The notes under the pieces were generated by a model. That model saw nothing but the letters and a program-made list of their open reading frames with translations, was not told the DNA's origin and did no database searches. 64,000 nt of DNA from Glycomyces sambucus. Its GTDB lineage: Bacteria > Actinomycetota > Actinomycetes > Mycobacteriales > Micromonosporaceae. Position numbers and translations under genes: made by a program. The stretch covers positions 1-64,000 of the forward strand of contig NZ_FNGF01000006.1 in the NCBI RefSeq assembly GCF_900102815.1, in the 5' to 3' direction. Shown one piece after another: positions 56,607 to 64,000 of the stretch. Within the stretch, counting starts at the first letter, position 1, and every line of letters begins with the position of its first letter.

Positions 56607-57845
56607 TCAGTCCTTCAGATGAGCCTTGACCTCGGTGAGGCGTCCGTCGAGAAAGGAGCGTTCGACGTCGTTGCCGGTGAGGGCGATCGCCTCCTCGTAG
56701 GCGAGGGCGGCCTCGTTCCACCGGCGGAGCCCGCGGAGGAAGTCGGCGCGGGCGGCGCTGAGGTACCCGTAGGCGGCCAGCGCCGGTTCGGCCTCCAGCG
56801 GTGCGAGTGCGCTCAGGCCGGCCGCGGGTCCGTCGCGCAGCCCGATCGCGACGGCGCGGTTGAGCGCGGCCACAGGGGAGGGTCGCAGCCGCAGCAGGGT
56901 GTCGTACAGGCCGACGATCTCGGACCAGTCGGTGTCCTCCCAGGTCGGCGCCTCGGCATGGACGGCGGCGATCGCGGCCTCGACGGCGTAGCGCGTGGGC
57001 GGCCGGCGCGACAGGGCGTCGGTGAGCAGGGCGGCGCCTTCGTTGATGGCCCGGGTGTTCCAGCGGGTGCGGTCCTGTTCGGACAGGAGCAGCAATCGGC
57101 CCTCGGGCGAGAACCGGGTGGCCGATCGGGCGCCGATGAGCAGCATGAGGGCGAGCAGGCCGCTGATCGCGGCGTCGGCGGGCATGAGGAGGTGCAGCAT
57201 GCGGGCCAGGCGGATCGCGCTCGCGGTGAGGTCGCCGCGGACCAGGTGGGCGCCGAACGGTGCGGTGTGGCCGGTGGTGAAGATGAGGTAGACGACCTCC
57301 AGGACGGCGTCGACGCGTTCGTCGAGGTGCTCGGGGGCGGGGACGCGGTAGGGGATGCGCGCCTTGAGGATCTTCTTCTTGGCCCGGGTGATCCGCGCGG
57401 CCATGGTCGGTTCCGGGACCAGGAACGTATGGGCCACTTCGGCTGTGGACAGCCCGCAGACCAGCCGCAGGGTGAGCGCGATCTGCGCTTCCGGGGCGAG
57501 GGCGGGGTGGCAGCAGGTGAACACCAGCCGCAGCCGGTCGTCGTCCAGCGCGTCCTCGGGACCGGGCACCGCGGTGTCGCCGACGAGCAGCGGCATCGAG
57601 CGGCGGAAGGCCGATTCGCGCCGCAGCACGTCGCGGGCCCGGTTCCGCGCGATCGTGGTCAGCCACGCCCCGGGCCGCGCCGGAACGCCGTCGCGCGGCC
57701 ACGTCTGGAGCGCCTGCGCGAACGCGTCCTGGGTGCATTCCTCGGCCAGGTCCAGATCCCGGGTGAGCTGCGCGGTGGTGGCGAGGACCTGGGCCCAGTC
57801 GCGGCGGTGGGCCAGCGCCACCGCCGCGTTGACGTCGTCGTCCAC
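56607..57845 (-). CDS. ECF42-type sigma factor, copy 1
   Basis: A 412-residue ECF sigma factor: region 2 (~8-80, QLTRDLDLAEECTQDAFAQALQTWP, GAWLTTIARNRARDVLRR), region 4 (~110-165, LTLRLVCGLSTAEVAHTFLVPEPTMAARITRAKKKI) and a C-terminal ~230-residue helical domain typical of ECF42 (YLIFTTGH, ALNRAVAIGLRDGPAAGL). ECF42 sigmas have no classical anti-sigma factor; the C-terminal domain and partner YCII proteins are thought to control them. The start GTG at 57845 is three bases after the YCII gene's stop, so they form one operon. Confidence 0.92.
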   Translation of the reverse strand: MDDDVNAAVALAHRRDWAQVLATTAQLTRDLDLAEECTQDAFAQALQTWPRDGVPARPGAWLTTIARNRARDVLRRESAFRRSMPLLVGDTAVPGPEDALDDDRLRLVFTCCHPALAPEAQIALTLRLVCGLSTAEVAHTFLVPEPTMAARITRAKKKILKARIPYRVPAPEHLDERVDAVLEVVYLIFTTGHTAPFGAHLVRGDLTASAIRLARMLHLLMPADAAISGLLALMLLIGARSATRFSPEGRLLLLSEQDRTRWNTRAINEGAALLTDALSRRPPTRYAVEAAIAAVHAEAPTWEDTDWSEIVGLYDTLLRLRPSPVAALNRAVAIGLRDGPAAGLSALAPLEAEPALAAYGYLSAARADFLRGLRRWNEAALAYEEAIALTGNDVERSFLDGRLTEVKAHLKD

Positions 57846-57848
57846 CCG

Positions 57849-58205
57849 CTATCCGTGGTCGACGACCGGTCGGATCTCCACGCCGCTGTGGCCCTGCCGC
57901 ACCTCCGGCAGCAGCGACGCCAGCGCCGTGACCGCGTCGATGTCGGCGGCCTCCAGCAGGTAGAACCCGCCCAGGACCTCCTTGGTCTCCAGGAAGGGCC
58001 CGTCGGTGATCGTCACCCGCTCTGACGCGCCCGACCGCAGGGAGGTCGCCACCGCCGCGGGCTCCAGCTCCTCACCGCCGAGGATCGCCTCACCGGCCTT
58101 CGCGGTGAACGCGTCGTGCGCGACGGCATGGGCCTTGCGCTGCTCGTCGGTCATCTCCTGCCACTGCCGGTCGTCGCCGTAGATCAGGATCATGTACTTC
58201 GCCAT
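57849..58205 (-). CDS. YCII/DGPF-domain protein partner of ECF42 copy 1
   Basis: A 118-residue protein: MAKYMILIYGD start, DGPF signature in VTITDGPFLETKEVLGGFYLLEA, and PEVRQGHSGVEIRPV near the end. YCII/DGPF proteins are the usual genomic partners of ECF42 sigma factors. The start ATG at 58205. First gene of the pair. Confidence 0.92.
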   Translation of the reverse strand: MAKYMILIYGDDRQWQEMTDEQRKAHAVAHDAFTAKAGEAILGGEELEPAAVATSLRSGASERVTITDGPFLETKEVLGGFYLLEAADIDAVTALASLLPEVRQGHSGVEIRPVVDHG

Positions 58206-58336
58206 CTGCCCATCCCATCACTTCAGGGGCCCTGACTGGACCCTCTCCCCAACGACGAACGGCACCGCCCCGGGATCGACAACCGCGGCGAAAAACCTCC
58301 GGTGCGGCGGGCGGCTCCGTTCCCTGACGGCCTCAT

Positions 58337-58387
58337 GGCGGCGCGGTGTCCCGCGGCGCTTTCCGCGCTGCGGGACACCGCGCCGCC
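58337..58387 (-). terminator. Long hairpin after the DUF998 gene
   Basis: A perfect 18-bp stem (58337-58354 with 58370-58387) and a 15-base loop that can form its own small stem, two bases beyond the minus-strand stop at 58390. Confidence 0.8.
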
Positions 58388-58389
58388 GG

Positions 58390-59043
58390 TCACGCCTCGC
58401 GGCGCAGCTTCGCGGCGATCAGCGACAGGACGACCATGCCGGTCATGACGCCGATGGCCAGGTCGAGCGAAGGCGCGAAGAGCTGCGCGGACGAGAGCGC
58501 GTTCCCGGCGATCACCGCGATCGCGCCGATGCGGGCAGCCCACGCCCAGGACTTCTCGCCCCGCCAGGCGAAGGCCCGCGCCAGCACGAACAGCGCGGCG
58601 GTGAGCGCGATGAAGGCGACCATCCCCACCAGGAGATGCACGACGGTGTGCCAGGCGAGCGTGCCGGACGTCTCCATCGGCGTGCCCTCGGGGAAGCCGG
58701 CGCCCGGTTCCATCACGAACACTCCGGACAGGACGTAGCCGACACCGTAGACGGCGATCAGGCGCGGCGCCCAGCGGCTCGGAACGGCGCGCCGCAGGCC
58801 GATCGCGCCCGCGACGGCCAGGGAGCCGGCAACGATGAAGTTGGTGATCTGGAGCCAGCCCAGCGGGCCGACCGAGAGCATGCTGATCGGATGGCGGGCG
58901 AGGTCGAACCCCGGCTGGGTGAACGCCTGCGCGAGCGACACGACGATCCACAGGGGAGCCGAGACGGCGAGCGCCGCAAGGAGCGCTCGCGTCGTGCGGG
59001 CGGCGTGCGTGCCGGTCGGGGACGTTTCGAGTGACGTGGACAT
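58390..59043 (-). CDS. DUF998 membrane protein
   Basis: A 217-residue protein with six predicted helices; DUF998 landmarks are FTQPGFDLARHPISMLSVGPLGWLQ and TGTLAWHTVVHLLVGMVAF. Function unknown. The start ATG at 59043 follows GAGAGGAA. It lies 126 bases downstream of the TetR gene on the same strand and may be co-transcribed with it. Confidence 0.88.
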   Translation of the reverse strand: MSTSLETSPTGTHAARTTRALLAALAVSAPLWIVVSLAQAFTQPGFDLARHPISMLSVGPLGWLQITNFIVAGSLAVAGAIGLRRAVPSRWAPRLIAVYGVGYVLSGVFVMEPGAGFPEGTPMETSGTLAWHTVVHLLVGMVAFIALTAALFVLARAFAWRGEKSWAWAARIGAIAVIAGNALSSAQLFAPSLDLAIGVMTGMVVLSLIAAKLRREA

Positions 59044-59169
59044 GTGCGTTCCTCTCATCAGGTCGCGGCCGGATCGGGCCGCTTCGCACAGAGGTCGAAC
59101 CGCGCCGACGGAAATCGACAGCCGCCGGTCGACTTTTTTCGAGCCGCCGGTCGGCAGGGCCCGGAGCCC

Positions 59170-59964
59170 TCAGCTCCCGCCGGATCGGGCGATGTAGGCC
59201 GCGATGCCGTCGAGCAGCACCGCGATCCCGAACGCCTCGTGGGCGGCCTCCTCGTCGCCGCTCCCGGCCGCGCTCGCCCCCGCGAACGCCGAGAACAGCC
59301 CCGGGTAGTCGTCCGGGTCGGCGAAACCGGCCAGCAGCGCCTCGAACCCCGCGTAGGGCGACGCGGCATCGCCCTGCGCGGCGCCCCCGTCCCCGTCGGC
59401 CCGCTCGGCGGCCGCGGTGACCCGCTCGATCTCGATCTGCACGCGGGCCTCGCCGAGGACGTGCTGGGCGAGCAGCCCGGTGATCCGCAGTTTCACGGCG
59501 GGCGCCAGGTCGAGTCCGGACATGGCGCCCAGCGCCTGGTCGAGCCAACGGATGCGGTGCGGCCCGGAGGGCGCGGAGGCGAGCGGCAGATCGAGCATCC
59601 ACGGTTCGGCCAGGGCGAGTTCGATCTGGGCGCGGGTCCACCACTCCAGGCCGTCCCGCCAGTCCAGGCCCTCGGGAACGTCGGGCAGCCGGGCCGCCAT
59701 CGCATCGCACATGAGGACGTGGAGCTCGTCCTTGCCGTCGATGTGGCGGTACAGCGCCGCGGGAGAGACGTCCAGGGCCGCGGCGAGCCGCGCCATCGAG
59801 ACCCCCGCAAGGCCCCCCTGTCCGGCGATCGCGATGGCCGCCTCGACGATCCGGTCCAAGGTCAAGGCCGCCTTCGGGCCGCGCCGGGGCGCGGGCCGGC
59901 GGCGCCAGAGGCGCTGGACCGTGGTGCTGACGGGGACCTCCTCCGGGGGTCGCCGTTCGCCCAT
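59170..59964 (-). CDS. TetR-family regulator
   Basis: A 264-residue TetR protein: Arg/Pro-rich head (~1-30), helix-turn-helix (LDRIVEAAIAIAGQGGLAGVSMARLAAALDVSPAALYRHIDGKDEL in pieces, ~36-80) and a TetR_C_11-type ligand domain. The start ATG at 59964 follows GGGAGGG; the frame is open further to 60114. It is divergent from the DUF1801 gene, with nested inverted repeats in the spacer. Confidence 0.9.
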   Translation of the reverse strand: MGERRPPEEVPVSTTVQRLWRRRPAPRRGPKAALTLDRIVEAAIAIAGQGGLAGVSMARLAAALDVSPAALYRHIDGKDELHVLMCDAMAARLPDVPEGLDWRDGLEWWTRAQIELALAEPWMLDLPLASAPSGPHRIRWLDQALGAMSGLDLAPAVKLRITGLLAQHVLGEARVQIEIERVTAAAERADGDGGAAQGDAASPYAGFEALLAGFADPDDYPGLFSAFAGASAAGSGDEEAAHEAFGIAVLLDGIAAYIARSGGS

Positions 59965-60001
59965 CCGTGCCCTCCCGCTCGCTTCGTTCCGCCCTTGCCG
60001 A

Positions 60002-60038
60002 TACAGTGAACAGCATATACTGTAAATCACATTCACTG
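60002..60038. promoter_or_regulatory. Nested inverted repeats, probable TetR operator
   Basis: TACAGT-n11-ACTGTA (60002-60024) and CAGTGAA-n21-TTCACTG (60004-60038) share their left arms in an AT-rich stretch between the tetR-type gene and the DUF1801 gene. Confidence 0.6.
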
Positions 60039-60113
60039 ATTGCGTCGATCGCCGTCGGTGAAGCAGGCCGACCGCGGCGGCCCCGCGCCGGACCAGTGAA
60101 AGGACTCCAGGCA

Positions 60114-60482
60114 ATGGCCAAGACCCAGTACGCGACCGTGGACGAGTACATCGCCGCGTTCCCTCCCGACGTCCAGCGGGCCCTCACGACCGTCCGAGAA
60201 GCGATCCGGGCGGCGGTCCCCGAGGCGGAGGAGGTCATCAGCTACTCGATCCCCGCGTTCCGCCTCCACGGACCGGTGCTCTACTTCTCCGCGTACACGA
60301 AGCACCTCGCCGTCTCGTCCGTGCCCGAGACCATCGAGCACTTCCAAGGCGAGCTGGGCGGGTACAAGACCTCCAAGAGCCAGTTCCAGGTGCCCCACGG
60401 GACGCCGATCCCGGTCGAGCTCATCGCCAGGATGGCGAAGTGGCGCGCGGGCGAGAACACGCGCCGGGCCGAAGCGACCTGA
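60114..60482 (+). CDS. DUF1801-family protein
   Basis: A 122-residue protein: ATVDEYIAAFPPDVQRALTTVREAIRAAVPEAEEVISYSIPAFRL in the N-terminal half, YFSAYTKHLAVSS, and FQVPHGTPIPVELIARM at the end. This is the YdhG/DUF1801 fold, sometimes called iron-chaperone-like; function unproven. The start ATG at 60114 follows GAAAGGA. It lies ahead of the second YCII-ECF42 pair. Confidence 0.9.
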   Translation: MAKTQYATVDEYIAAFPPDVQRALTTVREAIRAAVPEAEEVISYSIPAFRLHGPVLYFSAYTKHLAVSSVPETIEHFQGELGGYKTSKSQFQVPHGTPIPVELIARMAKWRAGENTRRAEAT

Positions 60483-60561
60483 CCACCCTTCCGGGCCGGC
60501 CGCGAAGGGTGCAGGCGCGCCCCCTCGCCCGGCCCCGCAACCCCGCGATCCAAGGAGCATC

Positions 60562-60978
60562 ATGAGCAAGTACATGCTGGTCATCCGGCCTACCGACACC
60601 GCGTTCGAGCAGCCCGGCGAGACGGACTTCGACACGATCATCGCCACCATCGGCGCCTACAACCAGGAGCTGATCCGCGCCGGCGTGCTGCTGGCCGCAG
60701 AGGGGCTCGACCCCGCCGAGAGCGTCGTCGTCGACTTCACCGAAGAGGCGCCCATCGTGTCCGACGGACCTTACGGCGAGACGAAAGAGCTGTTCAGTGG
60801 CTTCTACATCCTCGACGTCTCGTCCAGAGAGGAGGCAGTGGAGTGGGCCAGGCGGATGCCGTACTCGCGCCACACCCGGGTGGAGATCAGGCGCGTGACC
60901 CGGATCGACGAACTGCCGCAGGACAACGAGTGGGTCCGGAAGGAGCACGCATGGCGCGAGGCCACCGGGCAGCTCTGA
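60562..60978 (+). CDS. YCII-domain protein partner of ECF42 copy 2
   Basis: A 138-residue YCII protein: MSKYMLVIRPTD start, the signature as DGPY (the first copy has DGPF) in IVSDGPYGETKELFSGFYIL, then RMPYSRHTRVEIRRV and a charged C-terminal helix absent from copy 1. The start ATG at 60562 follows AAGGAG. The sigma gene follows 13 bases after its stop. Confidence 0.9.
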   Translation: MSKYMLVIRPTDTAFEQPGETDFDTIIATIGAYNQELIRAGVLLAAEGLDPAESVVVDFTEEAPIVSDGPYGETKELFSGFYILDVSSREEAVEWARRMPYSRHTRVEIRRVTRIDELPQDNEWVRKEHAWREATGQL

Positions 60979-60991
60979 GCGGGGCCGGGGC

Positions 60992-62290
60992 ATGAGCGAG
61001 TCGAGGCGCGCCGTCGAAGCCGTCTGGCGGACCGAGTCCGCGCGGATCGTCGGCGCGCTCGCGCGCTACACCCGGGACTTCGCGCTCGCGGAGGACGTCG
61101 CCCAGGAGGCACTCGCCGAGGCGCTGGTGAGCTGGGCGACCGCCGGCATCCCCGACAAACCGGTGGGCTGGTTGACGGCCGTGGGCCGCAGGCGGGCCAT
61201 CGACGCGTTCCGCCGCCGCGCCGCGGCCGACGAGCGCTACGCGATGCTCGCACAGGAGCTCGAAGACGCCGGCCCGGGAGCGGACGCGCTCTTCGACCCG
61301 GAGGCGATCGACGACGACAGGCTCGCGCTGATCTTCACCGCATGCCACCCGATCCTCGCCAAGGAATCGCGGGTGGTCCTCACGCTGCGGGTCGTCGGCG
61401 GCCTCACGACCGACGAGATCGCGACCGCGCTGCTGCTGCCGGTCCCGACCGTGCAGGCCCGCATCACCCGCGCGAAGAAGGCGATCGCCGCCGCGAAGAT
61501 CCCGTTCGCCGTGCCGCCGCCCGAGGAGCGCCCGGCACGGCTGGGCTCGGTCCTGAACGTCCTCTACCTCGTCTTCACCGAAGGGTCCTCGGCCTCGCAC
61601 GGGCGCGAGTGGATCCGGACCGATCTCGCGGACGAGGCGCTGCGGCTGGTCCGCGGCCTGATCCAGATCGATCCCGCACCCGAGGTGTCCGGCCTGCTCG
61701 CGCTCATGGAGCTGACGGCGGCGCGGTTCCCCGCGAGGACCGACTCCCGAGGACGCCCGGTACTGCTCGAAGACCAGGACCGGGGGCGGTGGGACGCCGC
61801 GGCGATCCGGCGGGGCCGGGCCGCGCTCGACCGCGCGCGATCGGCCGGGCGGGGGCTCGGCGTGTACGGGCTGCAGGCCGCCATCGCCGAGTGCCACGCG
61901 GTCGCCCCGTCCGTCGCCGAGACGGACTGGGACCGGATCGTCGCGCTCTACGAGGCCCTCGGAGACCTCGCGCCCTCGCCGGTGGTCGACCTCAACCGCG
62001 CCGCCGCGGTGTCGATGGCGTCGGGTCCCGAAGCGGGGCTGCGGATCATCGACGGACTCGTCGACTCCGGGTCGCTGGAGCGGACGCATCTGCTGTTCGC
62101 CGTCCGCGCAGGGCTCCTGGAACGCCTCGGCCGTTTCTCGGCCGCCTGCGAATCGTACCTGCGTGCGGTCGAGTTGTGCGCCAACGAGGCCGAGCGAGAG
62201 GTGCTCGAGGGTCTGGCCCTCGCGGCGGAAGACCGCGCGCGCCGGGGCTCGGCACACGCCGCGCCGGAGGCCCACGAAGAGCGGGCGTGA
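60992..62290 (+). CDS. ECF42-type sigma factor, copy 2
   Basis: A 432-residue ECF42 sigma: region 2 (~8-78, ARYTRDFALAEDVAQEALAEAL, GWLTAVGRRRAIDAFRRR), region 4 (~115-168, LTLRVVGGLTTDEIATALLLPVPTVQARITRAKKAI) and the ECF42 C-terminal domain (VLYLVFTEGSSA, DLNRAAAVSMASGPEAGL, helical repeats to ~410). It has the same gene order as copy 1 (YCII then sigma) but lies on the opposite strand, with about 40 % visible similarity, so it is an old duplication or separate acquisition. Confidence 0.92.
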   Translation: MSESRRAVEAVWRTESARIVGALARYTRDFALAEDVAQEALAEALVSWATAGIPDKPVGWLTAVGRRRAIDAFRRRAAADERYAMLAQELEDAGPGADALFDPEAIDDDRLALIFTACHPILAKESRVVLTLRVVGGLTTDEIATALLLPVPTVQARITRAKKAIAAAKIPFAVPPPEERPARLGSVLNVLYLVFTEGSSASHGREWIRTDLADEALRLVRGLIQIDPAPEVSGLLALMELTAARFPARTDSRGRPVLLEDQDRGRWDAAAIRRGRAALDRARSAGRGLGVYGLQAAIAECHAVAPSVAETDWDRIVALYEALGDLAPSPVVDLNRAAAVSMASGPEAGLRIIDGLVDSGSLERTHLLFAVRAGLLERLGRFSAACESYLRAVELCANEAEREVLEGLALAAEDRARRGSAHAAPEAHEERA

Positions 62291-62298
62291 ACCCGGAC

Positions 62299-62778
62299 TC
62301 AGGCGAGCGGCTGCGCGAGCGCGACCGTCAGGGCGATGACGGCGGCCGTGCAAAGCGCGGTGCGCGCGGTGTTGAACCGGGTCCACCGGTCGTGGTACGC
62401 CGCGCGGATCGCGGGCGCGTTCTGGTCGGTGACCGCTCCGGCGGTGCGCAGCCGCCGGTTGAGCGGCAGGTTGACCGCTCCGGTGATGACGACCGTCGCT
62501 CCGTAGAGCACCGCGCCGAGGACGATCCACGGCAGCCGGCCCCCGCCGTCGCTCCCGAAGTGCAGGAAGACGGCGACGATCGGCAGGACCAGCGCACCGG
62601 TGAACGCGGCGAGGAACCGGGGGTTCTCGATGGACTCGTCGATCCGCTGCATCGCGGTGACGTAGCTGCGGGGGTCGGTGCGCGCGAGGCCCGGCATGAC
62701 CGACGTGGAGAAGCCGAAGTAGAGGCCGGCCATGAGCGCGTTGATGACGAGGGCGGACGCCAGGACGATGGTGGGCAT
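62299..62778 (-). CDS. DUF1772 membrane protein
   Basis: A 159-residue protein with four helices and DUF1772 features: GLYFGFSTSVMPGLARTDPRSYVTAMQRIDESIENPRFL, NLPLNRRLR, YHDRWTRFNTAR. Function unknown; such genes often accompany stress sigma factors or TetR regulators. The start ATG at 62778 follows AAGGAACC. It is convergent with ECF42 copy 2, with only eight bases between them. Confidence 0.9.
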   Translation of the reverse strand: MPTIVLASALVINALMAGLYFGFSTSVMPGLARTDPRSYVTAMQRIDESIENPRFLAAFTGALVLPIVAVFLHFGSDGGGRLPWIVLGAVLYGATVVITGAVNLPLNRRLRTAGAVTDQNAPAIRAAYHDRWTRFNTARTALCTAAVIALTVALAQPLA

Positions 62779-62849
62779 GAGCGGAGGTTCCTTAGGTCAG
62801 TGGTGGCGAAGGTTCAGGGTGGCGGGGGTTCAGGGTGGCGGGGTTCGGG

Positions 62850-62875
62850 GCGGCGGCCCCTCGGGGGGCCGCCGC
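62850..62875 (-). terminator. GC hairpin after the NmrA-like gene
   Basis: Perfect 11-bp stem (62850-62860 with 62865-62875), loop tcgg, about 80 bases past the minus-strand stop at 62954. The area around it (62800-62965) has short direct repeats, including an 18-bp duplication at 62930-62947 and 62948-62965 that spans the stop codon. Confidence 0.6.
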
Positions 62876-62953
62876 GGGATCGGTGCGGTCGCTGGTCAGC
62901 GCGTCGCGGCTGTCGTTCCGGTCGGCGCCGTCGTTTCAGGCAGCTCTGTCGTT

Positions 62954-63835
62954 TCAGGCAGCCGTCGTCTCGTTCGACGTCGTCGTCTCAGCCGAAGCGG
63001 TAGGCCAGGCACCTGCCGCCGCAGCGGCCGCGGCGAAGTCGGCGAAGTCGCGCGCCGGGCGGCCGAGGACGTCGGCGACACCGTCGGTCAGCGACGCGTT
63101 GCGGCCGTCGAAGATGTTCGTGAACAAGCCGGCGAGCATCTCGGCGTCGTCGGCCGACATCCCCGCCTCCACGGCGCCCGCGGCGTACTCCTCGGGCGTG
63201 ACCTGGAGGTAGACGATCTCCCGGCCGGTGGCGGCGCCGAGGTCCGCGGCCATGTCGCCGAACGTCATCAGCCGCGGCCCGGTCAGCTCGAACACGTGCC
63301 CGGTGCGGCCGTCCTCGGTCAGCGCCTTCACGGCGACCTCGGCGATGTCCTCGGCGTCGAGGACCGGTTCGCGCACGTCGCCCGCGGGGAGGGCGATGAC
63401 GCCGTCGTGCACGGGCCCGGCGAGGAAGTCCTCGCTGAAGTTCTGCGCGAAGAAGCTGCACCGCACGACCGCGGTGTCCACACCGGACGCGAACAGGACC
63501 CGCTCGCACGCTTCGGCTTCGGGCTCGCCGCGACCGGAGAGCAGCACCAGCCGCTCGACCCCGTGCGCGGCGGCCGCGCGGCCGAACGCCTCGATGATCC
63601 CCGCAGCGGCGGGGACGGCGATGTCGGGCTGGAACGTGATGTAGACCCGGTCCATGCCGGCGAGCGCCGCGGACCAGGTCGCCGCGTCGTACCAGTCGAA
63701 GGCCGGGGCGGTCGAGCGCGAGACGGCGCGCACGGCGTGTCCGGCAGCGGTGAGCCGCGCGGAAACGCGGCGCCCGGTCTTGCCGTTCGCGCCGATGACC
63801 AGGTAGCGGGGGCTTGCGGTGGTGTCGTGGTTCAT
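62954..63835 (-). CDS. NmrA-like NAD(P)-binding protein
   Basis: A 293-residue atypical SDR: nucleotide loop GANGKTGRR at the N-terminus, LLSGRGEPEAEACE, VRCSFFAQNFSEDFL, GDVREPVLDAEDIAEVAVKAL and FELTGPRLMTFGDMAADLG. No Tyr-x3-Lys pair; probably a reductase or redox-sensing protein. The Thr/Ser/Glu-rich end (TASAETTTSNETTAA) is encoded next to a short duplication. The start ATG at 63835 is chosen over 63844 because GGTGAG lies before it, but both are possible. It is divergent from the AraC-type gene at the edge. Confidence 0.85.
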   Translation of the reverse strand: MNHDTTASPRYLVIGANGKTGRRVSARLTAAGHAVRAVSRSTAPAFDWYDAATWSAALAGMDRVYITFQPDIAVPAAAGIIEAFGRAAAAHGVERLVLLSGRGEPEAEACERVLFASGVDTAVVRCSFFAQNFSEDFLAGPVHDGVIALPAGDVREPVLDAEDIAEVAVKALTEDGRTGHVFELTGPRLMTFGDMAADLGAATGREIVYLQVTPEEYAAGAVEAGMSADDAEMLAGLFTNIFDGRNASLTDGVADVLGRPARDFADFAAAAAAAGAWPTASAETTTSNETTAA

Positions 63836-63916
63836 GCTCACCATCCTGCGCGGGGCCGGTGAGCATCTCCATAGGTGAATCGCTCAGATACCTCTCTCTG
63901 CGTCTACGATCGGGGA

Positions 63917-64000
63917 GTGGATGTGCTCTCGCAGTTCCTCGACGGCCCTCGCGCCCGGTCCGCCTTCGTCCTCAAGGTCGTCCTCGACTCGCCGTGGTCG
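63917..64000 (+). CDS. AraC-type regulator, N-terminal fragment (runs off the window)
   Basis: Only 28 codons are present: GTG, then DVLSQFLDGPRARSAFVLK and VVLDSPWS. This matches the start of AraC regulators with a Cupin_6 sensor, which typically begin with an L-x-G-PRA-x-x-AF pattern. TACGAT (63905-63910) ends six bases before the GTG, a leaderless-type arrangement. It is divergent from the NmrA-like gene, so it probably regulates that gene. The rest is outside the window. Confidence 0.7.
   Translation, partial: MDVLSQFLDGPRARSAFVLKVVLDSPWS

Noticed and set aside
1-64000. CRISPR arrays, rRNA genes, insertion sequences and secondary-metabolite assembly lines
   Set aside because: No regularly spaced unique spacers, rRNA signatures, transposase genes, or PKS/NRPS modules were seen on either strand.

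Overview
The window is very GC-rich DNA (roughly 70 %) with GTG/TTG starts, Tat-type signal peptides, an LPXTG wall anchor, MerR/TetR/HxlR/GntR regulators, ECF42 and SigB/F-type sigma factors and many short intergenic GC hairpins. This points to a chromosomal segment of a multicellular-type actinomycete. Secreted xylanase, galactanase-like, arabinosidase-like and cellulose-binding proteins suggest a soil or plant-litter polysaccharide degrader; a Glycomyces- or Streptomyces-like organism would fit, but the species cannot be read from the sequence.

Layout. 1-5.8 kb: MFS exporter, Tat-exported metallo-beta-lactamase-fold hydrolase, NmrA-like reductase, an array of 58-bp repeats, and the divergent qorB/HxlR redox pair. 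5.9-10 kb: membrane-anchored SpoIIE/PP2C phosphatase and a large modular GH30 enzyme. 10-16.4 kb: glyoxalase-fold protein, aldo/keto reductase, a divergent pair of a MEDS/anti-sigma-type ATPase protein and a SigB/F-like sigma factor without region 4, an unknown leaderless gene and a methyltransferase. 16.5-25 kb: secreted CBM2-Cip1-like protein, MerR-controlled membrane protein, quinone reductase, membrane-anchored CBM2 protein, OsmC, an AlkZ-like DNA glycosylase, an NmrA-like protein, an AHSA1 protein and a caspase-DivIVA fusion. 25-35.8 kb: TetR/SDR pair, a GntR-TetR hybrid regulator with two FAD monooxygenases and an epimerase, a secreted trypsin-like protease, proC with an anomalous 3' end, and small enzymes.

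36-45 kb is the most unusual region. A NarL-type two-component system is followed by 26 perfect copies of a hexanucleotide, then a 990-residue TPR protein. Convergent to the TPR gene is a tightly coupled three-gene operon: a purine-nucleosidase-fold protein, a four-helix membrane protein and a small coiled-coil protein. All three carry the same ~30-residue Gly/Ala motif, at the C-terminus of the first two and the N-terminus of the third. The operon is divergent from an NrtR-type Nudix regulator, with two 21-bp operator-like palindromes over the shared promoter region. I propose it as a candidate, apparently undescribed, ADP-ribose/NAD-linked nucleosidase signalling or cell-death module assembled through a homotypic (amyloid-like) motif.

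45-64 kb: TfoX-N protein, GlxA-type regulator with a divergent isochorismatase-like hydrolase, two glyoxalase-fold genes, a GH43-like arabinosidase with AbfB domain, a 3' tRNA-Thr remnant at the end of an AraC gene (possible old integration site), a wall-anchored GH10 xylanase with a clear promoter and GAAA-n-TTTC operators, a small membrane/SHOCT/DUF6325 operon, two oppositely oriented ECF42-YCII modules flanking a TetR/DUF998/DUF1801 group, DUF1772 and NmrA proteins, and a truncated AraC-type gene at the right edge.

Between convergent genes there is repeatedly a perfect 11-19 bp GC hairpin. Several genes have a TAnnnT box 6-8 nt before the start codon, as in leaderless transcripts.
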